Positions 17,026-25,656 of a DNA stretch of 64,000 nt are shown one piece after another. The number at the start of each line of letters is the position of its first letter. The stretch's first letter is position 1. Source of the DNA: Kocuria sp. (GTDB lineage: Bacteria > Actinomycetota > Actinomycetes > Actinomycetales > Micrococcaceae); the NCBI RefSeq assembly GCF_030538595.1, contig NZ_JAUNTS010000005.1, forward strand, positions 62,001 to 126,000, written 5' to 3'. The notes under the pieces were generated by a model, which was given only the letters and a program-made list of their open reading frames with translations, did no database searches and was not told the origin of the DNA. Made by a program: the position numbers and the translations under genes.

Positions 17026-19796
17026 GTCACACGGGCAACACTTCCGCACCGACCAGCCCCCACCTGCCTTACACGGACACTCCGCTGCCGGGTATTGACC
17101 CGCGGTGGTCCACCACGGTGGAGGTGGCCTCCAATGCGGCGTGTGAGCCCGTCCGCGGCCGCCTGCGCCGCTGGCACGTCCTGGACAACCAGTCGGTGTT
17201 GGAGGCAGAGGGCAAGCAGCCGGTGGGCACCGTCCTGGCCGTCCACGGAAACCCCACTTGGTCCTATCTGTGGCGTGATGTGATCACAGCCGCCACTGAA
17301 GCCGAGCACCCGTGGCGCGTTGTGGCCGTGGATCAGCTGGACATGGGTTTTTCCGAACGCACTGGCCTGAACCGACGCTACGACGATCGCATCCAGGATC
17401 TCAGCGACCTCACGGCTGCCATGGGAATTGACGACGACGACCCCGTGGTCACCCTTGCCCACGACTGGGGCGGGCTGATTTCAATGGGCTGGGCAGAACT
17501 GCATCCGGCCGTGCACGCGGGCATCATCATGACCAACACCGCCGTCTACCACGACCCTGCCACCGGCGCCATCCCAGCACCCCTGCGGCTGGCCCTGGCA
17601 CCAGCCGTGCACGGATCGCTGACCTCCAAGTCCAAGGCCTTCTTGAACGTTTCCGTCACTTTGGTGGAGTCGGGAATCTCGGAGGAAGTGCAGGAGGCCT
17701 TTGAAGCCCCGTATCAAACTGCCGAACGCCGTCAGGGCATCCAGAACTTTGTGGCGGACATCCCGGCCTTTGACGGGCATCCCTCCAACTCCCGGTACGA
17801 GCGCACGGCTCAGTGGGTCTCCACCGCCACCGTTCCCGCCCTGTTGCTGTGGGGTACCAAGGATCCGGTGTTCAAGGAGCAGTACCTCCAGGATTTGATC
17901 CAGCGCCTCCCGCAGGCCACGGTGCATCGGTATGAAGGCGCCAATCACCTTCTGCCCCAGGACCGCCCGGTTCAAGAGCCCATCATGCGGTGGTTGACCG
18001 AGAACTTTGTGGATGATCACACTCACCGTGAGCAACACCAGGCCGTTCGCCCCGGCGGAACCGCGGACCCGCTCCCCGCCGATTTCAAACCCTTCCACAC
18101 TGGGCTGACCGAACGTGCAGCCCAGCAGGCCCACGCCTGGGAAGTGGCCACGGTGGACATGGGACCGGCCACCAATGACTCCGAGCCGGCGGTGAAGAAG
18201 CGGCTCTCCTGGACCGAGCTGGATCAGCGGGTCAATTCCATTGCTGCGGGGTTGCTCAACATTGGTGTTCGCCCCGGGGACCGCATCAATCTGATGATTC
18301 CCCCGGGCACTGATCTGACCACGTTGATGTACGCGTGTTTCCGGATCGGTGCTGTGATCGTGGTGGCGGACACCGGCCTGGGCGCCAAGGGGCTCTCCCG
18401 TGCACTGAAGGGCGCTGCCCCCCGGTGGCTGGTGGGCATCCCCCGCGCGCTGGCGGCTGCGCAAGCCTTTGGCTGGCCGGGTACCCGGATCAGCGTGACC
18501 GACTTGGACCCTGTCCGGACCAAGGCCCTGGGGGTGGCGCACACGGTTGCCGAGCTGGCCAAGACCCCACCCATTCCGTTCCCCGTCTTGGACCCGGAAG
18601 CTGATGCAGCGGTGCTGTTCACCTCCGGCTCCACCGGGCCCGCCAAGGGCGTGGTCTACACCCAACGTCAGATGGCCGCCATGCGCGATGCCGTTGCTGC
18701 CGTCTGTGACCTGCGCCCCGGGACCGGCCTGGTGGCGGCCTTTGCTCCGTTTGCTCTGTTGGCCCCGGCCATGGGCGCTGCCTCCGTGACCCCGGACATG
18801 GACGTCACCAAGCCGCGGACACTGACAGCTCGTGCTCTGGCGGATGCCGCCGGTGCCATTGAAGCGACCTCGGTCTTTGCCTCCCCCGCCGCCATCGTCA
18901 ATGTGCTGGCCACGCAGAACGAACTCTCCGCGCACCAGCGTGAGGCCCTGGGCAACGTCAAACTCATGCTGTCGGCCGGCGCCCCGCTACCTCCCACGCT
19001 GTTGGAGGATCTGCAGGATCTTCTGCCGAACGCTGTGTTGCACACCCCCTACGGCATGACCGAGTGTCTGCCCCTCACGGATGTTGACCTTCCCACCATC
19101 CGCGAGGCCGCCGTGGACTCACAGCCTCAGAACCCGGAGGCCGGGCTGCACGGTACGCCGCGCGTGGAAGGTGCTGGAGGTGGTGTGTGCGTAGGGACCC
19201 CAGTACCCGGGGCCACCATCCGCATCCGTCCGTTGAATCACGACGGCGTCCCAGCAGGAGAGCTCACGGATCAACCCGGCATTCTGGGTGAAATCGTGGC
19301 GCAGGCACCACACATGAAGGACCGCTACGACCACCTGTGGGTCACGGAAAATGAATCCACCAGGCTTCCCGGATGGCACTCCACCAGCGACGTCGGACAC
19401 TTTGACGCCAAGGGACGCCTGTGGGTGGAAGGGCGGCTGAGCCACGTACTGCACACCGCCGACGGCGTGGTGGCCCCCGTGGCGGCCGAACACGCCGCAG
19501 CGGAAGTTCCGGGCGTGGGCCGCACCGCGATCGTTGGTGTGGGTCGCAGAGGCGCCCAGGTTCCGGTGGCCGTGTGCGAAACGGAGCCGGCCTCACGGTC
19601 GGTGGGTCTGGCCCGGCCGGCGCTGGCTGCCAAGGTGAGGGCCGCCGTCGCCGAAGCCACCGGACTGGATCTGGCTGCCGTGCTGGTGGTCAAAGCCCAC
19701 CCCACGGATGTTCGCCACAATTCCAAAATTGACCGAACCCTGCTCGCCGACTGGGCTGAGGCAGCCCTTGGCGGGGGAAAGATCAAGAACCCATGA
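17022..19796 (+). CDS. oleBC: OleBC fusion: beta-lactone decarboxylase + beta-lactone synthetase
   Basis: A 924-residue natural fusion. Residues 1-330 are OleB, a haloalkane-dehalogenase-like alpha/beta hydrolase with oxyanion HGNPTW (75-80), nucleophile Asp148 in AHDWGG, an acid near LLLWGTKDP and His in GANHLLPQ; it decarboxylates the beta-lactone to the cis-alkene. Residues 360-924 are OleC, an acyl-AMP-ligase-fold enzyme with TSGSTGPAKG (about 535), YGMTE (about 678), the SDVGHFD motif and a C-terminal Lys (NSKIDRT); it converts the beta-hydroxy acid plus ATP into the beta-lactone. Fusion of B and C is the form known in Micrococcus and Kocuria. It overlaps oleA by four bases and oleD by four bases. 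Confidence 0.94.
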   Translation: MSHTGNTSAPTSPHLPYTDTPLPGIDPRWSTTVEVASNAACEPVRGRLRRWHVLDNQSVLEAEGKQPVGTVLAVHGNPTWSYLWRDVITAATEAEHPWRVVAVDQLDMGFSERTGLNRRYDDRIQDLSDLTAAMGIDDDDPVVTLAHDWGGLISMGWAELHPAVHAGIIMTNTAVYHDPATGAIPAPLRLALAPAVHGSLTSKSKAFLNVSVTLVESGISEEVQEAFEAPYQTAERRQGIQNFVADIPAFDGHPSNSRYERTAQWVSTATVPALLLWGTKDPVFKEQYLQDLIQRLPQATVHRYEGANHLLPQDRPVQEPIMRWLTENFVDDHTHREQHQAVRPGGTADPLPADFKPFHTGLTERAAQQAHAWEVATVDMGPATNDSEPAVKKRLSWTELDQRVNSIAAGLLNIGVRPGDRINLMIPPGTDLTTLMYACFRIGAVIVVADTGLGAKGLSRALKGAAPRWLVGIPRALAAAQAFGWPGTRISVTDLDPVRTKALGVAHTVAELAKTPPIPFPVLDPEADAAVLFTSGSTGPAKGVVYTQRQMAAMRDAVAAVCDLRPGTGLVAAFAPFALLAPAMGAASVTPDMDVTKPRTLTARALADAAGAIEATSVFASPAAIVNVLATQNELSAHQREALGNVKLMLSAGAPLPPTLLEDLQDLLPNAVLHTPYGMTECLPLTDVDLPTIREAAVDSQPQNPEAGLHGTPRVEGAGGGVCVGTPVPGATIRIRPLNHDGVPAGELTDQPGILGEIVAQAPHMKDRYDHLWVTENESTRLPGWHSTSDVGHFDAKGRLWVEGRLSHVLHTADGVVAPVAAEHAAAEVPGVGRTAIVGVGRRGAQVPVAVCETEPASRSVGLARPALAAKVRAAVAEATGLDLAAVLVVKAHPTDVRHNSKIDRTLLADWAEAALGGGKIKNP

Positions 19797-20941
19797 GTCC
19801 AACACCCACCACACCCGCCAAAGCGCACGCCCCGCGCCGTGCCCACAGGGCCACACCGGCTGAATTGCGCGATGTCTCGGCGCTGCGCGGTGAGGGACGC
19901 CGCGTTCTGGTGACCGGTGCCTCCGGAATGCTCGGTGCCGCCGTGGCGCGTCTCCTGCGCGATCGCGGATGGCAGGTACGCATCATGCAGCGCAGCCCCG
20001 CCGCACTGGCCCAGGAGGACGGGATCGAGCAGGTCTTGGGCTCCATCACGGACCCGGAGGCCGTGGAAGCTGCCATGGAGCGGGTGGACGATGTGGTGCA
20101 CCTTGCCGCCAAAGTTTCATTTGCCGGTGACTGGGACGATTTTGTACACACCAACGTCACGGGCACTCGCGTGATCTTGGAAACTGCTCGAATGGCGGGC
20201 GCGCGCAATGTGGTGTTCGTTTCCTCGCCATCGGTGGCCCACACCGGAGAATCCATCCAAGGCGACGGCGCCGAACCGGCTGACCCGCGGCATGCCCGTG
20301 GCAATTACGCCCGGTCCAAGGCCGCTGCAGAATTGCTGGCCCTGGAAGCCGATTCACCCAACTTCCGCGTGACTGCCATTCGCCCGCACATTGTGTGGGG
20401 CCCCGGAGACACGCAGCTGGTGGAACGCATTGTGGACCGCGCCGCCAGGGGTCGTTTGCCCCTGCTGGACGATGGCGCCGCACTCATTGACACCACTTAC
20501 ATTGACAACGCGGCCGAGGCGATTGTTCGCGCCCTGGAACGGATCGAGGTCAGCCACGGAGAGGCCTTTGTGGTGACCAACGGGCAGCCGCGCCCGGTGG
20601 GTGAAATCATTGCGCTGATGTGCAAGGCCGGTTCCGTGGCCCCTCCCACCCGTAAAGTCCCCGCCGGGTTGGTGAAGTTTGCGGGCAGGGTCATTGAAAA
20701 GATCTGGCCGATCAAACCCGGTCAGGATGAGCCGCCCATGACTGAGTTCCTGGCCGAACAGCTCTCCACGGCGCACTGGTTCGACCAAAAGCGCACCCAG
20801 GAAGTTCTGGGGTGGAAGCCTGCCGTGTCCCTTGAAGAAGGCATGGCTCGGTTGAAGGCCTACTACACCCAGAACCCCATGCCGGTGGTGGCTGAAATCC
20901 GGGAAAAGCGGTTGGAAAAGACCCGGCGCAAGGTCAGCTGA
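19793..20941 (+). CDS. oleD: OleD: NADPH-dependent 2-alkyl-3-ketoalkanoate reductase
   Basis: A 382-residue extended short-chain dehydrogenase that reduces the OleA product to the 2-alkyl-3-hydroxy acid used by OleC. It has the Rossmann motif TGASGMLG (41-48), a conserved Ser in the VFVSSPSVAHTG stretch, and the catalytic pair YARSK (about 171-175). The C-terminal region (about 270-380) is typical of 3-beta-HSD-like reductases. Its ATG overlaps the oleBC stop by four bases. Residues 1-35 form a basic, Ala/Pro-rich N-terminal extension. Confidence 0.92.
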   Translation: MSPTPTTPAKAHAPRRAHRATPAELRDVSALRGEGRRVLVTGASGMLGAAVARLLRDRGWQVRIMQRSPAALAQEDGIEQVLGSITDPEAVEAAMERVDDVVHLAAKVSFAGDWDDFVHTNVTGTRVILETARMAGARNVVFVSSPSVAHTGESIQGDGAEPADPRHARGNYARSKAAAELLALEADSPNFRVTAIRPHIVWGPGDTQLVERIVDRAARGRLPLLDDGAALIDTTYIDNAAEAIVRALERIEVSHGEAFVVTNGQPRPVGEIIALMCKAGSVAPPTRKVPAGLVKFAGRVIEKIWPIKPGQDEPPMTEFLAEQLSTAHWFDQKRTQEVLGWKPAVSLEEGMARLKAYYTQNPMPVVAEIREKRLEKTRRKVS

Positions 20942-20955
20942 TCCGCCGTGGAACC

Positions 20956-21009
20956 TTGGGCATGGCGAATGCGCTGTGGGGATTCCTGGAGCGCATTTGC
21001 CATGCCCAA
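20956..21009 (+). repeat. Hairpin repeat, copy A (between oleD and the membrane gene)
   Basis: Arms 20956-20975 and 20990-21009 are 20-base reverse complements with one G/T mismatch around a 14-base loop. The right arm core GCGCATTTGCCATGC also occurs in copy B (22265-22310). No T-run follows. It may attenuate or terminate ole transcription, or be a small repetitive element. Confidence 0.8.
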
Positions 21010-21043
21010 AGTTCTGCGCACTCGGCACAAGGCTTGAGGTGAG

Positions 21044-22198
21044 ATGAAATCCACAGCCATGCGGCGCTTACGAGTCACCGGTCCCGGACAGTCTGCGCAG
21101 GTGCTTCTGGCCGAGCGGCTACGGCAGCAAGGTCTACCCCTGGTGGTCCGGCCCAGCCAACGACGCCGCGAACTCATCCCCTACACCGGCCCCATGCTGG
21201 TGGTGCTCGGTCTGCTGTTGCTGACACAGGCCATCGGATTGCGAGTGCTGGTGGCTGCCGAACGCCGCGCCGGTGTGGACTACCTTCAGGCTGACACTCT
21301 CCCCGATGACCTTCTGTGGACCACAACCATTGTGGCGGGGGTGGTACTGGTCATCCACCTGTGCTCACCCCTCATGTTGTGGGCGGTGGCATTGGTGGTC
21401 CGGCGTGGGCGGACACGTGTCCGGGCCGGCGTGGTCCTGGCAGGGCTACTGATCACCTTGTTGGCGGTGATGGTGGCACCCTGGGAAATTGGACTTGGGA
21501 TCAATCTTCTCACCGCCGTGACCCTGGTGGCGGCTCTCCTGGTTGGTGCCTATTTAGGGCTGGGCGTGATCACTTTGTGGTCCATTCAACGCATCATCCA
21601 GGAATTGCAAAGTGTTGGGGCCATGGTCATCCGAGCCTTGCCACTGCTGATGTTGGTGCTGCTGTTCCTGTTCTACAACTCAAACATCTGGCAGATCGCC
21701 GGGGCCATATCGTGGCTCAACATCACGTTGACCGCCGTCGTTCTGCTGGTCCTTGCCAATGTTCTGAACATGGTGCTCACAGCGGAGATTGTGCGCGGTT
21801 CGCACCTTCAGGCCCACTTGAAATCCTCTGCCACACCACCGCGGCTGATGGAACAAGCCAATATCCTGGCTGTTCCCACCCTGGTGGTGACCATCCAGGC
21901 AGGGATTTTCAGCCTGCTGGTTTTTGCCTTTCTGGTGGGTTTCGGCATGCTCTCCATCCCGGTGGCCACCATTGCGCAGTGGACCGGACAGGCACCCCAC
22001 ATCGTGTTTCCGTGGCTGATGCCCGGTCTGCCGCTCAGCCAGGAACTGCTCAAGGTCTGCCTGGTGCTTGCCGCCTTTGCGGGTCTGAACTTTGTGGCCT
22101 CCATGACCACCGACCACCATCACCGCAAGCTGTTCATGCAAGGTGTCCTGGATGAGTTGGAAGAGGGTTTGAAGGTCCGCGAGCAGTACCTCCGCTGA
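21044..22198 (+). CDS. Unknown polytopic membrane protein downstream of oleD
   Basis: A 384-residue protein with about eight hydrophobic segments (approximately 48-70, 95-117, 128-146, 150-175, 195-212, 220-245, 285-310, 340-358). The basic N-terminal 40 residues precede the first segment, and a charged C-terminal tail (DELEEGLKVREQYLR) follows the last. I recognise no family. The ribosome-binding site GAGGTGAG precedes the ATG. It is 102 bases after oleD on the same strand with a hairpin between. A role in handling long-chain olefins in the membrane is possible, but the location is the only argument. Confidence 0.75.
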   Translation: MKSTAMRRLRVTGPGQSAQVLLAERLRQQGLPLVVRPSQRRRELIPYTGPMLVVLGLLLLTQAIGLRVLVAAERRAGVDYLQADTLPDDLLWTTTIVAGVVLVIHLCSPLMLWAVALVVRRGRTRVRAGVVLAGLLITLLAVMVAPWEIGLGINLLTAVTLVAALLVGAYLGLGVITLWSIQRIIQELQSVGAMVIRALPLLMLVLLFLFYNSNIWQIAGAISWLNITLTAVVLLVLANVLNMVLTAEIVRGSHLQAHLKSSATPPRLMEQANILAVPTLVVTIQAGIFSLLVFAFLVGFGMLSIPVATIAQWTGQAPHIVFPWLMPGLPLSQELLKVCLVLAAFAGLNFVASMTTDHHHRKLFMQGVLDELEEGLKVREQYLR

Positions 22199-22264
22199 TT
22201 TCCATGGGCTGACACAACCTTTCAACGCGCGACATGCTGCTTGGCTGCCGATCCGAACTTGGAC

Positions 22265-22310
22265 GCGCCAAATGCGTTTTCGGGGTCGGCGCAGCGCATT
22301 TGCCATGCGC
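22265..22310. repeat. Hairpin repeat, copy B (between the membrane gene and mutM)
   Basis: GCGC-CAAATGCG (22265-22276) pairs with CGCATTTG-ccat-GCGC (22295-22310). The right arm and the flanking GGGG loop match copy A at 20956-21009; the left arm lacks four bases (ATGG) that copy A has. It lies between two convergent genes, so it may also act as a terminator. Confidence 0.7.
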
Positions 22311-22336
22311 AAGTTGGCTGACGAGCTGGCCTGGGC

Positions 22337-23389
22337 TCAGAAACGAGCGTTGCGCGGTTTCCGCTGGCAGACAGAACACCGGAAGGACGAGCGGTTCATG
22401 AACTGCTCCCGCACAATCACGCCTTCCCGCCCGGCTGCAGCGCATCGCGGGCACGGTTCACCGGTCTGCCCGTAGGCGTTCAGGGACAGCGCAAAGTACC
22501 CCGACTCCCCGTTCACATTCACGTAGAGGGAATCGAAGCTGGTGCCGCCGGCCTCCAGCGCCCGGGTCATCACCGTCTGCACGGCTTCCAGAACGCGCCG
22601 GGTCTCCGCCCGCGTGAGAGTTTCCGTGGGGCGGGCGTAGTGCAGGCGCGCCTCCCACAGTGCCTCGTCCGCGTAGATGTTGCCAATGCCGGACACCAAA
22701 CCTTGATCCAGCAGCGCTCGCTTGATTCCAGTACGACGACGCCGCAGCCGCTCGTGCACCGCGTCCATGTCAAAAGCTGGGTCCAACGGGTCGCGGGCAA
22801 TGTGGGCGGCGTGTTCGGGAATCAGGGCATCACCGCGAAGACCCTGTCCGGCGGGGGCGCCATCTGCGGTGGGCACCAGATCGTCAATGAACATCCCGCC
22901 AAAAATTCGTTGATCCACAAACCGCAATTCACCCGGCAGAGTCGCACCGGGGTGCTCGGGGTCCGGGGCTTCAGACAGGGTCAGGCGGATACGCAGGTGG
23001 CGATCATCCGGCAGTTCGGAATTCTTCACCAACATCTGCCCGGACATCCCCAGATGAGCCATCAGCGCCAGCGCGGGTGCAGGTGCAGCAGCAGCAGAGT
23101 CCTGTGCGGCAGGATCAGAGCTGAGGCCGCCATCAAACGTGGCGTCAGCATCAAACGTGCCGCCGGCACCACCTTGTTCCGGCGGCTGCAGCGGCATCCA
23201 CAGGAACTTTCCACGGCGGACAACATCCAGCACTCGGCAACCGGTCAGGTCCTGCACAAAGGCATCCGGTCCCTCAACGTGCCGGCGTACGGAGCGGGCA
23301 TCCAGAACGTGGACGGATTCCACCACGCGCCCTGCCACCCACCGGGCCAAACCGCGGCGGACCACCTCTGCTTCGGGCAGTTCAGGCAT
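22337..23389 (-). CDS. mutM: Formamidopyrimidine-DNA glycosylase (Fpg/MutM)
   Basis: Base-excision repair enzyme removing 8-oxoguanine. The 350 residues show the catalytic N-terminal MPELPEAE (Pro2 nucleophile after Met removal, Glu3), the conserved Lys of the beta-lyase site (RRGKFLW), the helix-two-turn-helix and a C-terminal zinc finger with CPRC and CSVC. An Ala/Gly/Asp-rich insertion of about 35 residues (about 70-105) makes it longer than the usual 270-290. The ATG is three bases after the rnc stop, so it is coupled to rnc. Confidence 0.96.
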   Translation of the reverse strand: MPELPEAEVVRRGLARWVAGRVVESVHVLDARSVRRHVEGPDAFVQDLTGCRVLDVVRRGKFLWMPLQPPEQGGAGGTFDADATFDGGLSSDPAAQDSAAAAPAPALALMAHLGMSGQMLVKNSELPDDRHLRIRLTLSEAPDPEHPGATLPGELRFVDQRIFGGMFIDDLVPTADGAPAGQGLRGDALIPEHAAHIARDPLDPAFDMDAVHERLRRRRTGIKRALLDQGLVSGIGNIYADEALWEARLHYARPTETLTRAETRRVLEAVQTVMTRALEAGGTSFDSLYVNVNGESGYFALSLNAYGQTGEPCPRCAAAGREGVIVREQFMNRSSFRCSVCQRKPRNARF

Positions 23390-23392
23390 CCG

Positions 23393-24223
23393 TCAATCCC
23401 GCGGGAAATCGGACGCGGCTCCACCGGGGCCACGCCGCGCGCGCCGGGACTTCTTCTCAGCCACAGACTGCTCCGAAACCGGGCTGGCCGGCACGGTCTG
23501 GGAGCCGGGGGCCTGGACAGGCCGACCGTGACCATCGGTGAGGGTGGTACCCGTCAAATTGAGATAAGCAGCCGCAGCAGCCCGCCGCTCGGCTTCTTTC
23601 TTGGACGTACCTTCACCCGCGCCGGCGTCGTCGTCACCGATCACGCACGTGGCCACAAACGAACGGTTGTGATCCGGTCCGGCACCCACCACCGCATAGC
23701 TCACGGCGCCCAGGTGGCGCATGGCGGCCAACTCCTGGATTTCGGTCTTCCAGTCGCGGCCTTCGTGAATCACAAAGTCATCTTCCAGCAGCGGCACAAT
23801 CATGCCCAGCACAAAGCTGCGGGCGCGCTCGATCCCGTGGGTCAGATACACGGCACCGATGATCGACTCCATGGTGTCCGCCAGGATGGAGTTCTTGTCC
23901 TGACCGTCCGTGCGCACTTCACCCTTGCCCAGCCGGATGAACGGACCCAAGTCCAGACCCCGTGCCAGTTGCGCCAGGGTCCGTGTGGAGACCACGGAGG
24001 CGCGGATCTTGGCCAGTTCGCCCTCTGAGCGCGCCGGATAACGCCGGTAAATCTCATCGGTCACCGCGAGCCCCAGCACGGAGTCGCCCAAGAACTCCAG
24101 GCGTTCGTTGTGCACCTGACCGGGATGCTCGTAGGCGTAAGAGCGGTGCGTCAGGGCAATGAGAAGCGTCTCGGCGTCGATGTCGACGCCGAGACGCTTC
24201 TCAAGATCCTGAAAATCGTTCAC
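23393..24223 (-). CDS. rnc: Ribonuclease III
   Basis: Double-strand-specific endoribonuclease that processes rRNA precursors and regulatory duplexes. The 276-residue protein contains the catalytic signature ERLEFLGDSVL (40-50) and the second acidic cluster (ADTMESIIGA). A dsRNA-binding domain follows (about 165-235, TSKKEAERRAAAAAYL), then a 40-residue basic tail. The start is GTG 24223 (VNDFQDLEKRL), five bases after the rpmF stop. Confidence 0.96.
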   Translation of the reverse strand: MNDFQDLEKRLGVDIDAETLLIALTHRSYAYEHPGQVHNERLEFLGDSVLGLAVTDEIYRRYPARSEGELAKIRASVVSTRTLAQLARGLDLGPFIRLGKGEVRTDGQDKNSILADTMESIIGAVYLTHGIERARSFVLGMIVPLLEDDFVIHEGRDWKTEIQELAAMRHLGAVSYAVVGAGPDHNRSFVATCVIGDDDAGAGEGTSKKEAERRAAAAAYLNLTGTTLTDGHGRPVQAPGSQTVPASPVSEQSVAEKKSRRARRGPGGAASDFPRD

Positions 24224-24228
24224 CGTTT

Positions 24229-24432
24229 TCAGGCGTCGGCTACCTTGCGGCCCTTGTACTCGTAGTACAGGGCGGTGCCCGCGGAGTCGGTGACCAGCTT
24301 GGCCTGGTGCGGCAAGCTGTAAACGGTCTTGCCGTTTTCTACCGAACGGACCAGCTTGGGGGCCTTTGCCTTCCACTGTGAACGGCGCATGCGGGTGTTT
24401 GCACGCGAGAGCTTCCTCTTGGGAACAGCCAC
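24229..24432 (-). CDS. rpmF: 50S ribosomal protein L32
   Basis: A 67-residue ribosomal protein beginning [17 protein letters not shown] (GTG start). It contains no cysteines, so it is a zinc-independent (C-minus) L32. It is encoded two bases after the DUF177 gene, the usual arrangement. Confidence 0.97.
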   Translation of the reverse strand: MAVPKRKLSRANTRMRRSQWKAKAPKLVRSVENGKTVYSLPHQAKLVTDSAGTALYYEYKGRKVADA

Positions 24433-24434
24433 TG

Positions 24435-25025
24435 CTATCTCTCTTCTCTCGTGGTGTCGGAATCCGCACCGAACAGCCCTTCCAGGGCGCTCCAGCGCGG
24501 ATCAAGCACTTCATGGTGGTGACCCGGGTGCTCCTCCAGCCGCACGCCACATTGGGCACACAGACCTTCGCAGTCCTCCCGGCACACCGGTTGGAACGGC
24601 AGCTTGGTGATCGCTGCGTCCCGAAGCATGGGTTCCAGGTCGATGGTTTCGTCCTGGACTTCGTACATTTCGTCGGCTTCGTCGTCGTCCTCCGGAACTT
24701 CGGAGGGGGCGTCGAACAGGAAGAGTTCCTGCACCTCCACCACCAGTTGGTCGGTGATGGGGTCGAGGCATCGACTGCACTGGCCTTCAAGGCTAATGGT
24801 CACGTCCCCGGAAACCAGGATTCCGTCATGGACGGATTCGAGTCTCAGATCGCAAACCATCTCAGAGCCTTCGGGGGCCCCAATCAGCGCATTGCCGAAA
24901 TCACTCGGCGCGGGCACTGTCTCCTGCCAGGTGCGCATGGTCCCCGGACGGTGTTCCAAGTCCCTGACGTTGATGCTCAGGGGTGATGGGGTGGCACGTA
25001 CGATGATCTGCTCCTGTGGGTCCAA
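24435..25025 (-). CDS. DUF177 (YceD) family protein, putative 23S rRNA accumulation factor
   Basis: The 196-residue protein has the DUF177/YceD layout: a beta-rich N-terminus, a CSRC pair in mid-protein, an acidic stretch ([15 protein letters not shown]) and a C-terminal [13 protein letters not shown] cysteine cluster that probably binds zinc. The family is almost always encoded before rpmF and is linked to 23S rRNA or ribosome assembly. The start is TTG 25025. A -10-like TAGGAT ends 12 bases upstream, so the true first codon may be the in-frame CTG two codons earlier. Confidence 0.9.
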   Translation of the reverse strand: MDPQEQIIVRATPSPLSINVRDLEHRPGTMRTWQETVPAPSDFGNALIGAPEGSEMVCDLRLESVHDGILVSGDVTISLEGQCSRCLDPITDQLVVEVQELFLFDAPSEVPEDDDEADEMYEVQDETIDLEPMLRDAAITKLPFQPVCREDCEGLCAQCGVRLEEHPGHHHEVLDPRWSALEGLFGADSDTTREER

Positions 25026-25097
25026 TACCAGCGGCCTATCCTACTCGGTTGCTCCGCTCAGGCTCAACCGAGTCGGCACGGCGTGGCGAATCTCTCG

Positions 25098-25595
25098 TCA
25101 CACACCAGTCGAGCGCGCCGTCAGCGCTGCGTACACCGGCTCGGGCACGAACGGCGCCACGTCTCCCCCCAGCCCGTGCACCTCCTTGACCAGGCTGGAG
25201 GAAATGTGCAGCAGATCGGGATTGGCCGGCAGAAAAACCGTTTCCACCGCTGTCAGCGCCCGATTCATGGCGGCCATGGGCAGCTCGTAGTCATAGTCCT
25301 GCCCGGAACGCAGCCCCTTGACCAGGGCCACGGCTCCCCGATCCGCCGCATACCGCGCCAGTAATCCTTCCTCCAGAGGTTCGACGACGACGCCCGGGAT
25401 GCCCCGCAGAGAAGCCTCCGCCAAGTCCAGCCGTTGCTGCCGGTCAAAGAAGTAGGACTTCTTGGGATTGTCACTCACGGCAACCACCACTTCCGGAAAC
25501 AGCAACGCGGTACGGCGGATGATTTCCACGTGCCCGCGGTGAATGGGATCAAAGGATCCGGGGCAGATGGCACGGCGTGCGCTGGTCGGTGTCAT
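25098..25595 (-). CDS. coaD: Phosphopantetheine adenylyltransferase
   Basis: A 165-residue enzyme for the fourth step of coenzyme A synthesis (4'-phosphopantetheine + ATP to dephospho-CoA). It carries the nucleotidyltransferase signature PGSFDPIHRGH (12-22), VALVKGLRSGQDYDYE and ISSSLVKEV, the last a variant of the usual ISSTxxR. ATG 25595 is supported by a -10 element seven bases upstream (leaderless). It diverges from the aminotransferase gene across only 61 bases. Confidence 0.95.
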   Translation of the reverse strand: MTPTSARRAICPGSFDPIHRGHVEIIRRTALLFPEVVVAVSDNPKKSYFFDRQQRLDLAEASLRGIPGVVVEPLEEGLLARYAADRGAVALVKGLRSGQDYDYELPMAAMNRALTAVETVFLPANPDLLHISSSLVKEVHGLGGDVAPFVPEPVYAALTARSTGV

Positions 25596-25602
25596 GGGCA
25601 CC

Positions 25603-25608
25603 ACGCTA
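25603..25608 (-). promoter_or_regulatory. -10 element (TAGCGT), leaderless promoter of coaD
   Basis: TAGCGT ends seven bases before ATG 25595, with no ribosome-binding site in between. It faces the divergent aminotransferase promoter 35 bases away. Confidence 0.45.
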
Positions 25609-25643
25609 GCGGTTTGGTGACCGGTACGCGGTGCCGGTGTTTC

Positions 25644-25649
25644 TAAACT
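25644..25649 (+). promoter_or_regulatory. -10 element (TAAACT), promoter of the aminotransferase gene
   Basis: TAAACT ends seven bases before ATG 25657. The intervening CGAAGGC contains a weak GAAGG, but the spacing suggests a leaderless or near-leaderless message. Confidence 0.45.
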
Positions 25650-25656
25650 CGAAGGC

